A DNA stretch of 64,000 bases from assembly GCF_003260015.1 (NCBI RefSeq), contig NZ_QCXS01000002.1, positions 806,001 through 870,000 on the forward strand. The letters are read 5' to 3'. Positions 9,721-17,778 of the stretch are shown one piece after another. How positions within the stretch are numbered: position 1 is the stretch's first letter; the number at the start of each line of letters is the position of its first letter. A model generated the notes under the pieces. That model was not told the origin of the DNA, did not search any database, and saw only the letters and a list, made by a program, of their open reading frames with translations. This DNA comes from Nakamurella deserti. Its GTDB lineage: Bacteria > Actinomycetota > Actinomycetes > Mycobacteriales > Nakamurellaceae. The position numbers and the translations under genes are program-made.

Positions 9721-10458
9721 TTACCCGGTGACGACCGTCAGGACGGTCGGCCCGGTGTGCTCGACGGTCAGCCCGCCCCGGCGGGCGGCGCGCACCACGG
9801 CGCCCACCGAATCGAGCTCCGCCCGCGACTGACACAGCACCCGGGCCAGAACGCCCTTGGTGGCCTTGCTGAAATGCGACACCACGCTCCGGCTGCCGTC
9901 TGGACGTTCGGTGACGACATCCACGGTGACCGCTCCGGCGACGGGCCCCAGCGCGGCGTAGGCACCCGATCGCAGGTCCAGCGTCAGCTCGCCGGTGCTC
10001 AGAGCCGGCGCGAGCAGCGGTTTCCAGCGCGCGGCGAGTCCGCCCCGACCCGGCAGCTTCGCGTTGGCCGACAACCGGTAGGCGGGCAGCGGGTCGGTCG
10101 CCCGGGTCGCGCCGAACAGCGCGGAGCCGATCACCAACCGGGCGTCCGCGCGCCCGCGTTGCACCGTCGTCATCGTCGCGACCCCGAGATGGTCGTACAG
10201 CACCCCCGTGTACCGGTCCAGGGCGGGCAGCGTCGGCGCGGTGCGCAGAGCGGCGTTGGCCGCGATCTCGGTGTCGAGCGAGGGCTTCACACCGAGCGCG
10301 GCACGGGCGGCGGGCAGGTCGGCGGCGAGCGTGACGAGTTCGTCGACGAGCGTCTCTCGCAGCGGGGTGAGCCCGGGAAAGGCCAGCGCGGCGAGGTCCA
10401 GCGGTGCACCGTGGCCGCCGGTCCGCTTCGTCTCGGACGGGGGCAGCAGGATGAGCAC
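9721..10458 (-). CDS. yaaA: YaaA/UPF0246 (DUF328) family protein
   Basis: A 245-residue YaaA homologue. The family lowers intracellular free iron damage during peroxide stress in E. coli and binds DNA; its chemistry is not settled. The start LILLPPSETKR is the family signature, and later blocks YTGVLYDHLGV, YRLSANAKLPG and VSHFSKATKGVLAR also match. The GTG at 10458 is chosen because it gives exactly this N-terminus and a TAGGCT box lies eight bases upstream; an ATG further up (10485) would overlap the divergent gene's start. It shares its promoter region with the fructosamine-kinase homologue. Confidence 0.9.
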   Translation of the reverse strand: MLILLPPSETKRTGGHGAPLDLAALAFPGLTPLRETLVDELVTLAADLPAARAALGVKPSLDTEIAANAALRTAPTLPALDRYTGVLYDHLGVATMTTVQRGRADARLVIGSALFGATRATDPLPAYRLSANAKLPGRGGLAARWKPLLAPALSTGELTLDLRSGAYAALGPVAGAVTVDVVTERPDGSRSVVSHFSKATKGVLARVLCQSRAELDSVGAVVRAARRGGLTVEHTGPTVLTVVTG

Positions 10459-10466
10459 GACGGGCC

Positions 10467-10476
10467 AGCCTACGGT
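10467..10476. promoter_or_regulatory. Divergent overlapping -10 boxes
   Basis: The ten bases AGCCTACGGT read TACGGT on the plus strand (10471-10476), seven bases before the ATG at 10484, and TAGGCT on the minus strand (10472-10467), eight bases before the yaaA GTG at 10458. The two boxes share the central TA. Both genes would be leaderless. Confidence 0.55.
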
Positions 10477-10483
10477 CTTGCCC

Positions 10484-11242
10484 ATGAGCTTCCGAAAGCA
10501 GCGCGACGATGCCCCCGCCGGGTTCTTCGAGGCCGAGGCGGCCGGTCTGCGGTGGCTGGCCGCGGCCCCCGACGGGGCGACGGTCGTCGACGTGCTCGAC
10601 GTGGGACCGGGCTTCATCGAGCTGCCGCGGGTGCGCGACGGCGCGGCCGGCGCCACCGCCGCCCGCGCCTTCGGGGCGGCGCTGTCCCGCACCCATGACG
10701 CCGGGGCGGCCGCCTGGGGCGCCCCGCCGGACGGCTGGACCGGCCCGACCTTCATCGGACGACAGGAGATGAGCTGCCGCCCCGCCGCGTCGTTCGGTGC
10801 CTTCTATGCCGGTCAACGGGTCCTGCCCTACCTGCGGAAAGCGGTCGATCGCGGGCACGTGGACGCGGCCGACGCCCGAGCGGTCGAGCGGGTCTGCGAC
10901 CGGCTGGTGGCCGGCGACTTCGACGACGGTGAGTCGCCGGCACGCATCCACGGCGACCTGTGGAGCGGCAACGTGCTGTGGACCGCCGCGGGGGTGTGCC
11001 TCATCGATCCGGCCGCGCACGGCGGTCATCGTGAGACCGACCTGGCGATGTTGGCCCTGTTCGGTGCGCCGCGGCTCCGCGACATCCTCGACGGCTACTC
11101 CGACACCCACCCGCCGGCGGACGGCTGGCGCGACCGGGTGCCGCTGCACCAGCTGCACCCGCTCGCGGTGCACGCCGCCAGCCACGGACGCGGATACGCC
11201 CAGCCGCTGGCGGACGCCGCGCGGGCGGTGCTGGCGCTGTAG
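10484..11242 (+). CDS. Fructosamine-3-kinase family protein
   Basis: A 252-residue kinase-fold protein of the fructosamine kinase family, which phosphorylates sugar-derived ketoamines on proteins or metabolites and so helps reverse glycation. Visible: the N-terminal [12 protein letters not shown] segment, [10 protein letters not shown], the catalytic loop H156-G-D158-LWSGNVLW and LID175[15 protein letters not shown], which is diagnostic for the family. The ATG at 10484 is supported by a -10-like box seven bases upstream. Whether the bacterial enzyme acts on protein adducts or on small ribulosamines cannot be told. Confidence 0.9.
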   Translation: MSFRKQRDDAPAGFFEAEAAGLRWLAAAPDGATVVDVLDVGPGFIELPRVRDGAAGATAARAFGAALSRTHDAGAAAWGAPPDGWTGPTFIGRQEMSCRPAASFGAFYAGQRVLPYLRKAVDRGHVDAADARAVERVCDRLVAGDFDDGESPARIHGDLWSGNVLWTAAGVCLIDPAAHGGHRETDLAMLALFGAPRLRDILDGYSDTHPPADGWRDRVPLHQLHPLAVHAASHGRGYAQPLADAARAVLAL

Positions 11243-11282
11243 GGCGGCCCGGAAACCGCAGGATCGGCCGCCGACCGGCCAG

Positions 11283-11288
11283 TAGGCT
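11283..11288 (+). promoter_or_regulatory. Probable -10 box of proS
   Basis: TAGGCT lies 40 bases before the proS GTG, which has its own GAGGAG site at 11312-11317. Unlike many neighbours, proS would thus have a short leader. Confidence 0.45.
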
Positions 11289-11328
11289 GACCCGTCGGAC
11301 CGTCACTTCACCCGAGGAGCCCCATCCC

Positions 11329-13092
11329 GTGATCACCCGCATGTCGACCCTGTTCCTGCGCACCCTGCGCGAGGACCCGGCGGATGCGGAGGTGCCGAGC
11401 CATCGGCTGTTGGTCCGGGCCGGCTACGTCCGGCGCGCCGCCCCCGGGATCTACACCTGGTTGCCACTGGGCCTGAAGGTGCTGCGCAACGTCGAGAAGA
11501 TCGTCCGCGAGGAGATGGACGCCGCCGGTTCGCAGGAGGTCAGCTTCCCCGCGCTGCTGCCCCGCGAGCCCTACGAGGCGTCGGGTCGCTGGACCGAGTA
11601 CGGCGACAACGTGTTCCGCCTCAAGGACCGCAAGGGGGCGGACTACCTCCTCGGGCCCACGCACGAGGAGATGTTCACGCTGCTGGTGAAGGACCTGTAC
11701 TCGTCCTACAAGTCTCTGCCGCTGTCGATCTACCAGATCCAGACGAAGTACCGCGACGAGGCCCGGCCCCGCGCCGGCATCCTGCGCGGCCGCGAGTTCG
11801 TGATGAAGGACGCCTACTCCTTCGACATCGACGACGCCGGGCTGGAGAGCGCCTACCAGAAGATGCGGGAGGCCTACCGTCGTGTGTTCGACCGGCTCGG
11901 GTTCTCCTACGTCATCGTCTCGGCGATGAGCGGTGCCATGGGCGGCTCGGCGTCTGAGGAGTTCCTGGCCATCTCGCCGGTCGGTGAGGACACCTTCGTC
12001 CGCAGTGAGAGCGGTGACTACGCGGCCAATGTCGAGGCCGTGACGATGCCCTCGCCGCCGGCGATCCCGTTCGACGACCTGCCGCCCGCGCACGTCGAGG
12101 ACACTCCCGACACCCCCACCATCCAGACCCTCGTCGACCACCTCAATGCGGCGTTCCCCCGGGACGACCGGCCGTGGACCGCGGCCGACACGCTGAAGAA
12201 CGTGCTGGTGCTGCTGCGCCACCCGGACGGCGCGACCGAGCCGCTGGCCGTCGGTGTTCCCGGCGACCGCGAGGTGGACCCGAAGCGGCTGGAGGCCCAG
12301 GTGTCCCCGGCCGAGGTCGAGGCGTTCGACGAGGCGCAGTTCGCCAGGTACCCGTCGCTGGCCAAGGGCTACATCGGGCCGGGTGCGCTCGGTTCCGGGA
12401 ACGCTTCCAAGATCAGGTATCTCGTGGATCCGGCGGTCGTGTCGGGGACCAGCTGGGTGACCGGCGCCGACCAGCCGGGCAGGCACGTCCTCGGCCTCGT
12501 CGCCGGCCGTGACTTCACCCCTGACGGCGTCATCCACGCCGCCGAGATCCGGGACGGCGACCCGAGTCCGGGGCCCGCCGGTGGGGTGCTGCAGACCGCC
12601 CGTGGCATCGAGATGGGCCACATCTTCCAGCTGGGCCGCAAGTACGCCGACGCTCTCGATCTCAAGGTGCTGGACCAGAACGGCAAGCTCGTCACCGTCA
12701 CCATGGGCTCGTACGGCATCGGGGTGTCCCGTGCGGTGGCCGCCATCGCCGAGGACAACCACGACGACAAGGGTCTCGCCTGGCCCCGCGAGATAGCCCC
12801 CTACGACGTGCATCTCGTCATCGCCGGCAAGGGGGCCGAGCTGTTCGACGCGGCCGGTGCGGTCGCGGACGAGCTGTCCGCTGCGGGCGTCTCCGTGCTG
12901 CTGGACGACCGGGCGGCTTCGCCGGGCGTGAAGTTCGCCGACGCGGAACTGCTCGGGATGCCGACGATCGTGGTCATCGGACGCTCCTGGGCGACCGGCA
13001 CCGCCGAGGTCCGGGACCGGGCGTCGGGGGCGAAGTCCGAGGTCGCCGCGACCGACCTGGTGGCGACGGTGCTGGCGGCCGTCCGGGGTTGA
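11329..13092 (+). CDS. proS: Prolyl-tRNA synthetase, bacterial type with editing domain
   Basis: A 587-residue class II synthetase that charges tRNA-Pro. The GTG at 11329 follows a GAGGAG site nine bases upstream, and [16 protein letters not shown] matches the M. tuberculosis start. Visible: motif 1 region ([14 protein letters not shown]), [11 protein letters not shown], motif 2 [17 protein letters not shown], the inserted YbaK-type editing domain at about 230-400 that removes Ala-tRNA-Pro, motif 3 GSYGIGVSR, and the anticodon-binding domain with [20 protein letters not shown]. Length and order are standard. Confidence 0.97.
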   Translation: MITRMSTLFLRTLREDPADAEVPSHRLLVRAGYVRRAAPGIYTWLPLGLKVLRNVEKIVREEMDAAGSQEVSFPALLPREPYEASGRWTEYGDNVFRLKDRKGADYLLGPTHEEMFTLLVKDLYSSYKSLPLSIYQIQTKYRDEARPRAGILRGREFVMKDAYSFDIDDAGLESAYQKMREAYRRVFDRLGFSYVIVSAMSGAMGGSASEEFLAISPVGEDTFVRSESGDYAANVEAVTMPSPPAIPFDDLPPAHVEDTPDTPTIQTLVDHLNAAFPRDDRPWTAADTLKNVLVLLRHPDGATEPLAVGVPGDREVDPKRLEAQVSPAEVEAFDEAQFARYPSLAKGYIGPGALGSGNASKIRYLVDPAVVSGTSWVTGADQPGRHVLGLVAGRDFTPDGVIHAAEIRDGDPSPGPAGGVLQTARGIEMGHIFQLGRKYADALDLKVLDQNGKLVTVTMGSYGIGVSRAVAAIAEDNHDDKGLAWPREIAPYDVHLVIAGKGAELFDAAGAVADELSAAGVSVLLDDRAASPGVKFADAELLGMPTIVVIGRSWATGTAEVRDRASGAKSEVAATDLVATVLAAVRG

Positions 13093-13106
13093 GCTGACCT
13101 CCGGTT

Positions 13107-13260
13107 TTCGGCGTGATTTTCACCGGATGACGGTGATCCTCACGCCGAATCCGGGCTTTCGGGCGCCTTGGGCCGGGTTCGTCTGGCGCCCGGCTCGTCC
13201 CGACCCGGGCCGTGCGTTCGGCGTAATCATCACCGGCATCCGGTCATCTTCACGACGGAA
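13107..13260. repeat. Two related imperfect palindromes between convergent genes
   Basis: Bases 13107-13149 run from TTCGGCGTGA to TCACGCCGAA, perfect 10-base arms around CACCGGATGACGGTGA-like inner arms. Bases 13217-13260 are a diverged second copy (TTCGGCGTAATCATCACCGG to TTCACGACGGAA). They lie between proS and the convergent DUF1801 gene, a typical place for REP-like elements. No gene is seen in 13093-13319. Confidence 0.75.
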
Positions 13261-13319
13261 GCACAGGTTCCGTGCCGCCCGAGTCACCGACTCCCCACGC
13301 TGGAGGGCGGGCCCGATGT

Positions 13320-13673
13320 TCAGCCGCTAAGCCGGCGTCTCACCGCCAGCGTCACGATGCGGTCGAGGACGTCCCACGGGAACGGCGTTCGGTAGGGAAA
13401 GTGAACCGAGTCCTTGGCCGCGCGGTACGGCGCGACCAGTTCCTCGTAGGCGGCGTCGCCGAACGGCACCGGGTAGACGCCGAGGTGCTTCTTCCAGGCC
13501 GCGTAGTAGAGCAGGGCGGTGCCGTCCATCGTCACGGTCGGCATCTGGTAGCTGATGGTCTCGCCGGCGTCGGGCACCGTCGAGCGCAGCCGTTCCCGCA
13601 CCCGGGTCAGCAGTTCCCGGACCTCGTCGGAGCCGGCGGCGGCGACGTACTCGTCGACGGTCTTCGCGGTCAC
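13320..13673 (-). CDS. DUF1801 (YdhG-like) domain protein
   Basis: A 117-residue single-domain protein. The GTG at 13673 lies six bases after a GGAGGA site. The sequence has the DUF1801 blocks: VDEYVAAAG, the helix before ETISYQMPTV, LLYYAAWKKHLGVYP and SVHFPYRTPFPWDVLDRIV. Related proteins have been described as intracellular iron chaperones in Bacillus, but the role is uncertain here. It is cytoplasmic and not in an obvious operon. Confidence 0.85.
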   Translation of the reverse strand: MTAKTVDEYVAAAGSDEVRELLTRVRERLRSTVPDAGETISYQMPTVTMDGTALLYYAAWKKHLGVYPVPFGDAAYEELVAPYRAAKDSVHFPYRTPFPWDVLDRIVTLAVRRRLSG

Positions 13674-13797
13674 GCTCACTCCTCCGGTCCGGCTGGGGCG
13701 GGACGCTACCGCGGTGCCCACGATCCGACCAGGCGGGCGTGCAACCGGCGGCCGCTCCGCTCCCGTCCGGTTGTCACGGACCGACCGGAGGACACTC

Positions 13798-14327
13798 GTG
13801 CGACACGGAGCAGGAACAGTGGTGGGCCTCGTACTCTCGGCGCTCGTCGGAGGATGCGCGGGCGCCCCGGACACCGCCGGCGCGCCGGCTGGCCCGTCGC
13901 GCCCCCTGGGCTCCACCGCGACCTCGCAGCCCACCGGACCGCCGCTGCCCATCGGCCTCCCACCGGGACCTGGATCAGCGGGCAGGGTTCAACCGCACTC
14001 GCCCAGGGGATGCTGTTGGCCGGCCCCGACGGTTGTGTCTACCTCGGCCCGGTCAGCGATCCCGCGGTCATTTCCGCGCGTTCGGACGGGGACGGCGGGC
14101 CGGTGCTGGTCATCTGGCCACGCGGCTTCCGGGCCGTCGGCTCTCCCGCGGTCGGATTGACCGTCCTCGATGCCGACGGCAGGGAGGTGGCCCGCACCGG
14201 GGATGTCGTGGATCTCGGCGGCTCGGGCTGGAACCGGACACAGTCCGAGACAGGCGGCCAGTGCACCGCAGCCCCGTCGGACTCGATCTGGATGGCCAAC
14301 ACCGTCGGGCTGCGCACCCTGCGGTGA
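13798..14327 (+). pseudogene. Lipoprotein gene with an apparent frameshift
   Basis: The frame starting at the GTG at 13798 encodes a lipoprotein signal (VVGLVLSALVGGC, lipid cysteine at residue 20) and a Pro/Ser/Thr-rich linker. Near 13960-13970 the sensible coding continues in another frame: TGTWISGQGSTALAQGMLLA, then GPDGCVYLGP, VLVIWPRGFRAVGSP, LTVLDADGREVARTGDVVDLGG and SIWMANTVGLRTLR, stop TGA 14325-14327. Together they look like one secreted protein of about 176 residues with one base lost. It is either a real frameshift or a sequencing error in a C-rich stretch. Function unknown. Confidence 0.7.
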
Positions 14328-14332
14328 CGGCC

Positions 14333-14893
14333 TCAGGACGGTTCGTCGCCCGGGAACGGCACGGTGGTGGGCGCAGCCCCGGCCAGCACCCGCCAGCCGG
14401 TGAGCCGGACGGCGGCATCGGACAGTGCGGTCAGCGCGAAGCGCCGCAGCTGGTAGTTGCCGGTCGATCCGATGACGGCGCGCCAGGCGTTGGTGGCGTC
14501 CTTCTCGATGGCGACCGCCACCTGCAGCGCGGTGACCCGGTCGTTGACGACCACCGGCACCCGGTACGCGACCTCGGTGGCGACCGGCTCGGCACCGACG
14601 GAGCTGAGCAGGTCGGTCGTCGAGTCCCGGATCTGCTCGTTGGCCAGGCGGTTCTGCCGGATCAGGTCGACGTCGTCCCCGTCCCAGGCGCTGATCAGCC
14701 CGTACGCCCAGACGGCGGCGTGCGCGGTGCCGAGCCCGATCTGGATCGCGGCGACCGCCGCCGGCTCCACCTCACCGATGTCCACCTGGGTGGTGACGAC
14801 CGCGCCGCCGCTGCCGGGAACGACCGAGACCGACGCCTCGCCGCTCGGGGCGGGCGCGCCCGTGGTTCCGGACGGGGTGCTGGGCGCGGTCAT
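14333..14893 (-). CDS. DUF4439 ferritin-like domain protein
   Basis: A 186-residue protein with a disordered Ser/Gly/Pro-rich start (1-35) and a mostly helical DUF4439 domain, as in the M. tuberculosis protein Rv2844 that also lies next to rimP. Helices are seen around AVAAIQIGLGTAHAAVWAYG and RQNRLANEQIRDSTTDLL, then TEVAYRVPVVVNDRVTALQVA and the last helix LRRFALTALSDAAVRL. The fold resembles ferritin, but no clear diiron ligand set is visible. The ATG overlaps the stop of the upstream Tat-lipoprotein gene (ATGA at 14890-14893), so the two are translated together. Confidence 0.8.
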   Translation of the reverse strand: MTAPSTPSGTTGAPAPSGEASVSVVPGSGGAVVTTQVDIGEVEPAAVAAIQIGLGTAHAAVWAYGLISAWDGDDVDLIRQNRLANEQIRDSTTDLLSSVGAEPVATEVAYRVPVVVNDRVTALQVAVAIEKDATNAWRAVIGSTGNYQLRRFALTALSDAAVRLTGWRVLAGAAPTTVPFPGDEPS

Positions 14894-15441
14894 ACGGTGA
14901 GCACCGATCGGTGGGTGGCCAGGCAGGCCGAGATGGAGGCGAAAAGGGCGGCGCGGTAGGCCCCGGTGGCCACCACGCCGTCGCTGAACTGCAACTGCGC
15001 GTTCTCCGCGTCGGAGCGGATGGTGGCCAGGGCCGTCGTGACGTCCGGGGAGACCTGCAGACTCGCCGCGTCTCCCGGGGAGGACGGCTCGGTGCCCTCG
15101 GGCAGTACCGAACCCGACGCCCGGGCGTCCTCGGTGCGCAGGGCGTCGAGGTGCGCGGCGCGGTCGGCCCGCAACGGCGTGAGCAGCGCCACCGTGGCGC
15201 CGTCGGCGGCGTAGGTGGTGAGGGTGGCGTCCAGCCGGGCGAGGTGCAGCCTGGTCGTCGCGATCAGCGTCTCGATCGGGTCGACCGGCGGCGGGGCCTC
15301 GACGGTGCTGGTCACGGTGGGTGCGTCGCCCCCGAACACCGAACAGCCGGTGAGGGCCACCGCACCCGCACCGCCGACGCCGGTGAGGAAACTGCGTCGG
15401 CCGATCGGGCGTGGACGGGGACTGGGCACGCCGGACATCAT
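14890..15441 (-). CDS. Tat-exported lipoprotein, helical, unknown function
   Basis: A protein of 182-183 residues; two adjacent ATG codons (15441 and 15438) are possible starts. The N-terminus RRSFLTGVGGAGAVALTGC combines a twin-arginine motif with a lipobox, so the folded protein is probably exported by Tat and lipid-anchored. The mature part is alanine-rich and helical (IETLIATTRLHLARLDATLT, LLTPLRADRAAHLDALRTED), similar in style to the adjacent DUF4439 protein, and it may be a divergent relative. It is divergent from rimP and overlaps the DUF4439 gene by four bases. Confidence 0.75.
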   Translation of the reverse strand: MMSGVPSPRPRPIGRRSFLTGVGGAGAVALTGCSVFGGDAPTVTSTVEAPPPVDPIETLIATTRLHLARLDATLTTYAADGATVALLTPLRADRAAHLDALRTEDARASGSVLPEGTEPSSPGDAASLQVSPDVTTALATIRSDAENAQLQFSDGVVATGAYRAALFASISACLATHRSVLTV

Positions 15442-15453
15442 TCCAGATGCGGT

Positions 15454-15459
15454 TACTCT
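15454..15459 (+). promoter_or_regulatory. Probable -10 box of the rimP operon
   Basis: TACTCT fits TANNNT and lies 31 bases before the rimP ATG in the gap between divergent genes. No convincing -35 box was found. Confidence 0.4.
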
Positions 15460-15490
15460 GATCGGGACAACTACACAGGCGGGAGACACG

Positions 15491-16270
15491 ATGAAGCCAG
15501 CTGACGAGGACGCTCTGCGTGAACTGGCACGGTCGGTCGTCGGGCGCGTCGAGGGCCTGGACCTCGAGGACGTAGTCGTCGTGGCCGCCGGCCGGCGCTC
15601 ACTGGTCCGGGTGATCGTGGACGGCGACCACGGGGTCACCCTGGACGCCGCCGCCGAGATCAGCCGCACGCTCGCCGCCGAGCTCGACGCCGCCGAGGAG
15701 GCGGGAACCGCCCTGCTGGGTGCCGAGCCCTACACGCTCGAGGTCACCAGTCCCGGCATTGGCCGCCCGCTCACCGAGGAACGGCACTTCCGCCGGGCCC
15801 GGGCGCGGTTGCTGACCGTCACCATGATGGACGGGACCAAGATCGAGGGACGGGCCCGCCGTGTGGTCGAGGGCACGCTCGAGTTGCTGACCGGCACCGA
15901 CGCCACCGTCACGGCCGTCCCGCTGGGCGACATCCGGCGGGCCAAGGTCGAGGTCGAGTTCGGCAAGATGCCGCCCGCCCACGTCGCGCTGCTCGACGCC
16001 GACGGGTTCGTCGACCCCGCCCGCGCGTTCGACGAGGTGCCGGCCGACGCCTTCACCGACGACGAGCTCGAGGGCGACACCGACGACCTCGACACCGATG
16101 ACGAGGGCGACGATTTCGAGGACGACGACACCGACGACCTCGACGACGACCCGGCCGACACCGACGACACCGACGACCTCGACGAGGACGACACCGCCAC
16201 CACGGTCGACCCGACCCCCACACCCGGCAGCACCCGCAGCACGAGCACCACGGAAGAAGGACAGCAGTGA
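15491..16270 (+). CDS. rimP: Ribosome maturation factor RimP with acidic tail
   Basis: A 259-residue RimP, a cytoplasmic factor for 30S subunit maturation. The ATG at 15491 follows GGGAG by five bases. The RimP core covers about residues 1-180: [22 protein letters not shown], the [17 protein letters not shown] signature near 95-112, the [14 protein letters not shown] strand and [12 protein letters not shown]. Residues from about 185 form an unusually acidic Asp/Thr tail (e.g. [18 protein letters not shown]) of roughly 55 residues and a Thr/Ser end. The core would be about 190 residues in most relatives. The stop overlaps the nusA GTG, so the two are coupled. Confidence 0.95.
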   Translation: MKPADEDALRELARSVVGRVEGLDLEDVVVVAAGRRSLVRVIVDGDHGVTLDAAAEISRTLAAELDAAEEAGTALLGAEPYTLEVTSPGIGRPLTEERHFRRARARLLTVTMMDGTKIEGRARRVVEGTLELLTGTDATVTAVPLGDIRRAKVEVEFGKMPPAHVALLDADGFVDPARAFDEVPADAFTDDELEGDTDDLDTDDEGDDFEDDDTDDLDDDPADTDDTDDLDEDDTATTVDPTPTPGSTRSTSTTEEGQQ

Positions 16271-17280
16271 ACGTCGACATCGCCGCACTGAGGGCGGTCG
16301 AACGGGAGAAGAACATCAGTTTCGAGTCCCTCATCGAGACCCTCGAGACCGCCCTGCTCACCGCGTACCGGCACACCGACCACCATGCTCCGCGCGCCCG
16401 CGTCGAGGTCAACCGCAAGACCGGCCAGATCCGCGTGCTCGCCCGCGAGCCGCGCGGCGACGGTGAGGACGGTCCCGAGTGGGACGACACGCCCGAGGAC
16501 TTCGGCCGGATCGCCGCCACCACCGCCCGGCAGGTCATCCTGCAGCGGCTGCGCGACGTCGAGAACGAGCGCACCTTCGGCGATTTCGCCGGTCGCGAGC
16601 ACGACCTCATCACCGGTGTCGTCAGCGCCGACAGCCGGGTCAACGCCAAGGGCGTCGTCGTGGTCAGCCTGGGCGACATCGAGGGGGTCATCCCGGCGGC
16701 CGAGCAGGCGCCGGGGGAGAGCTACGTGCACGGCCAGCGGCTCAAGTGCTTCGTCGTGTCGGTCGTGCGCGGCATGCGCGGGCCGCAGATCACGCTGTCG
16801 CGTACCCACCCCGGCCTCGTCCGCAAGCTGTTCGCCCTGGAGGTCCCCGAGATCGCCGACGGCACCGTCGAGATCACCGACATCGCCCGCGAGGCGGGCC
16901 ACCGGTCCAAGATCGCCGTGCGGGCCACCGTCCCCGGCGTCAACCCCAAGGGCGCCTGCATCGGCCCGATGGGCCAGCGGGTCCGCGCGGTGATGAGCGA
17001 GCTGAACGGCGAGAAGATCGACATCATCGACCACGACCCGGACCCGGCGACGTTCGTCGGGAATGCGCTGTCGCCCGCACGCGCTCTCTCTGTCACGGTG
17101 GTCGACCTGGCCGCCCGCGCCGCCCGGGTGGTGGTGCCGGACTACCAGCTGTCACTCGCCATCGGCAAGGAGGGCCAGAACGCGCGGCTCGCCGCCCGGC
17201 TCACCGGATGGCGGATCGACATCCGGTCCGACGCCGAGCCCGCCGCGGACGGTGCCCCGGCCGGGGCACCGGGCAGGTAG
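16267..17280 (+). CDS. nusA: Transcription elongation/antitermination factor NusA
   Basis: A 337-residue NusA that binds RNA polymerase and nascent RNA to modulate pausing, termination and antitermination. The GTG at 16267 overlaps the rimP stop (GTGA). It has the N-terminal polymerase-binding domain (1-105, starting [20 protein letters not shown]), the S1 domain (about 110-180: [20 protein letters not shown]), and two KH domains ([20 protein letters not shown] and [19 protein letters not shown]). It lacks the C-terminal acidic repeats of E. coli NusA, as is normal for actinobacteria. Confidence 0.97.
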   Translation: MNVDIAALRAVEREKNISFESLIETLETALLTAYRHTDHHAPRARVEVNRKTGQIRVLAREPRGDGEDGPEWDDTPEDFGRIAATTARQVILQRLRDVENERTFGDFAGREHDLITGVVSADSRVNAKGVVVVSLGDIEGVIPAAEQAPGESYVHGQRLKCFVVSVVRGMRGPQITLSRTHPGLVRKLFALEVPEIADGTVEITDIAREAGHRSKIAVRATVPGVNPKGACIGPMGQRVRAVMSELNGEKIDIIDHDPDPATFVGNALSPARALSVTVVDLAARAARVVVPDYQLSLAIGKEGQNARLAARLTGWRIDIRSDAEPAADGAPAGAPGR

Positions 17281-17281
17281 A

Positions 17282-17638
17282 GTGAAGAAGGCCCGACTTC
17301 GGGCACCCATCCCCACACGCGGCGCCGGGCGACAGGCCCGGGCGGCGCAGGACGCGGACGGGCCTCCGGGCCCGGTGCGGACGTGTGTGGGGTGCCGTGC
17401 CCGTACGACGGCTGCTGACCTGCTGCGTGTCGTGGTCTCCGGGGGCGCCATCGTCCCCGATCCGCGGCACCGGCTCCCCGGTCGAGGGGCGTACCTGCAC
17501 CTCGACGCGCAGTGTCTGCGGAACGCGATTCGCCGGAAGGCGTGGATGCGGGCCCTCCGGCTCGCCGCCCCGCTGCCCGACGACGCGGTCGCCGCCCACC
17601 TCGCCGAGGTGGTCGGGGAACCGGTAGGTGAGCAGTAG
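17282..17638 (+). CDS. ylxR: YlxR (DUF448) family RNA-binding protein
   Basis: A 118-residue protein starting at GTG 17282, one base after the nusA stop. The first 40 residues are a basic, low-complexity extension; the YlxR core follows with [42 protein letters not shown] and a basic helix ([12 protein letters not shown]). YlxR proteins bind RNA; in Bacillus it affects transcription and in Clostridioides RNase P. Its constant position between nusA and infB supports the call. Confidence 0.92.
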   Translation: MKKARLRAPIPTRGAGRQARAAQDADGPPGPVRTCVGCRARTTAADLLRVVVSGGAIVPDPRHRLPGRGAYLHLDAQCLRNAIRRKAWMRALRLAAPLPDDAVAAHLAEVVGEPVGEQ

Positions 17639-17661
17639 AACGGCAGTGCAGAGCACTCGCC

Positions 17662-17734
17662 ATGTCCGACAACGAAGGCAGACCCATCGTGAGCACGCCG
17701 TGAAGCACCAGCGATGAGCATCATCACCAACTAG
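17662..17734 (+). other. Chain of three overlapping minigenes in the infB leader
   Basis: Three tiny frames are linked by stop/start overlaps: ATG 17662 to TGA 17703 (13 residues, MSDNEGRPIVSTP), GTG 17700 to TGA 17717 (5 residues, MKHQR), and ATG 17714 to TAG 17734 (6 residues, MSIITN). The overlaps are GTGA at 17700-17703 and ATGA at 17714-17717. The chain ends 44 bases before the infB GTG. A role in coupling or attenuation of infB translation is inference. Confidence 0.45.
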
Positions 17735-17778
17735 GCCCGGCGCGCCATCCGCCGCTGGGCCCCCTCAGAAGGAGACCA

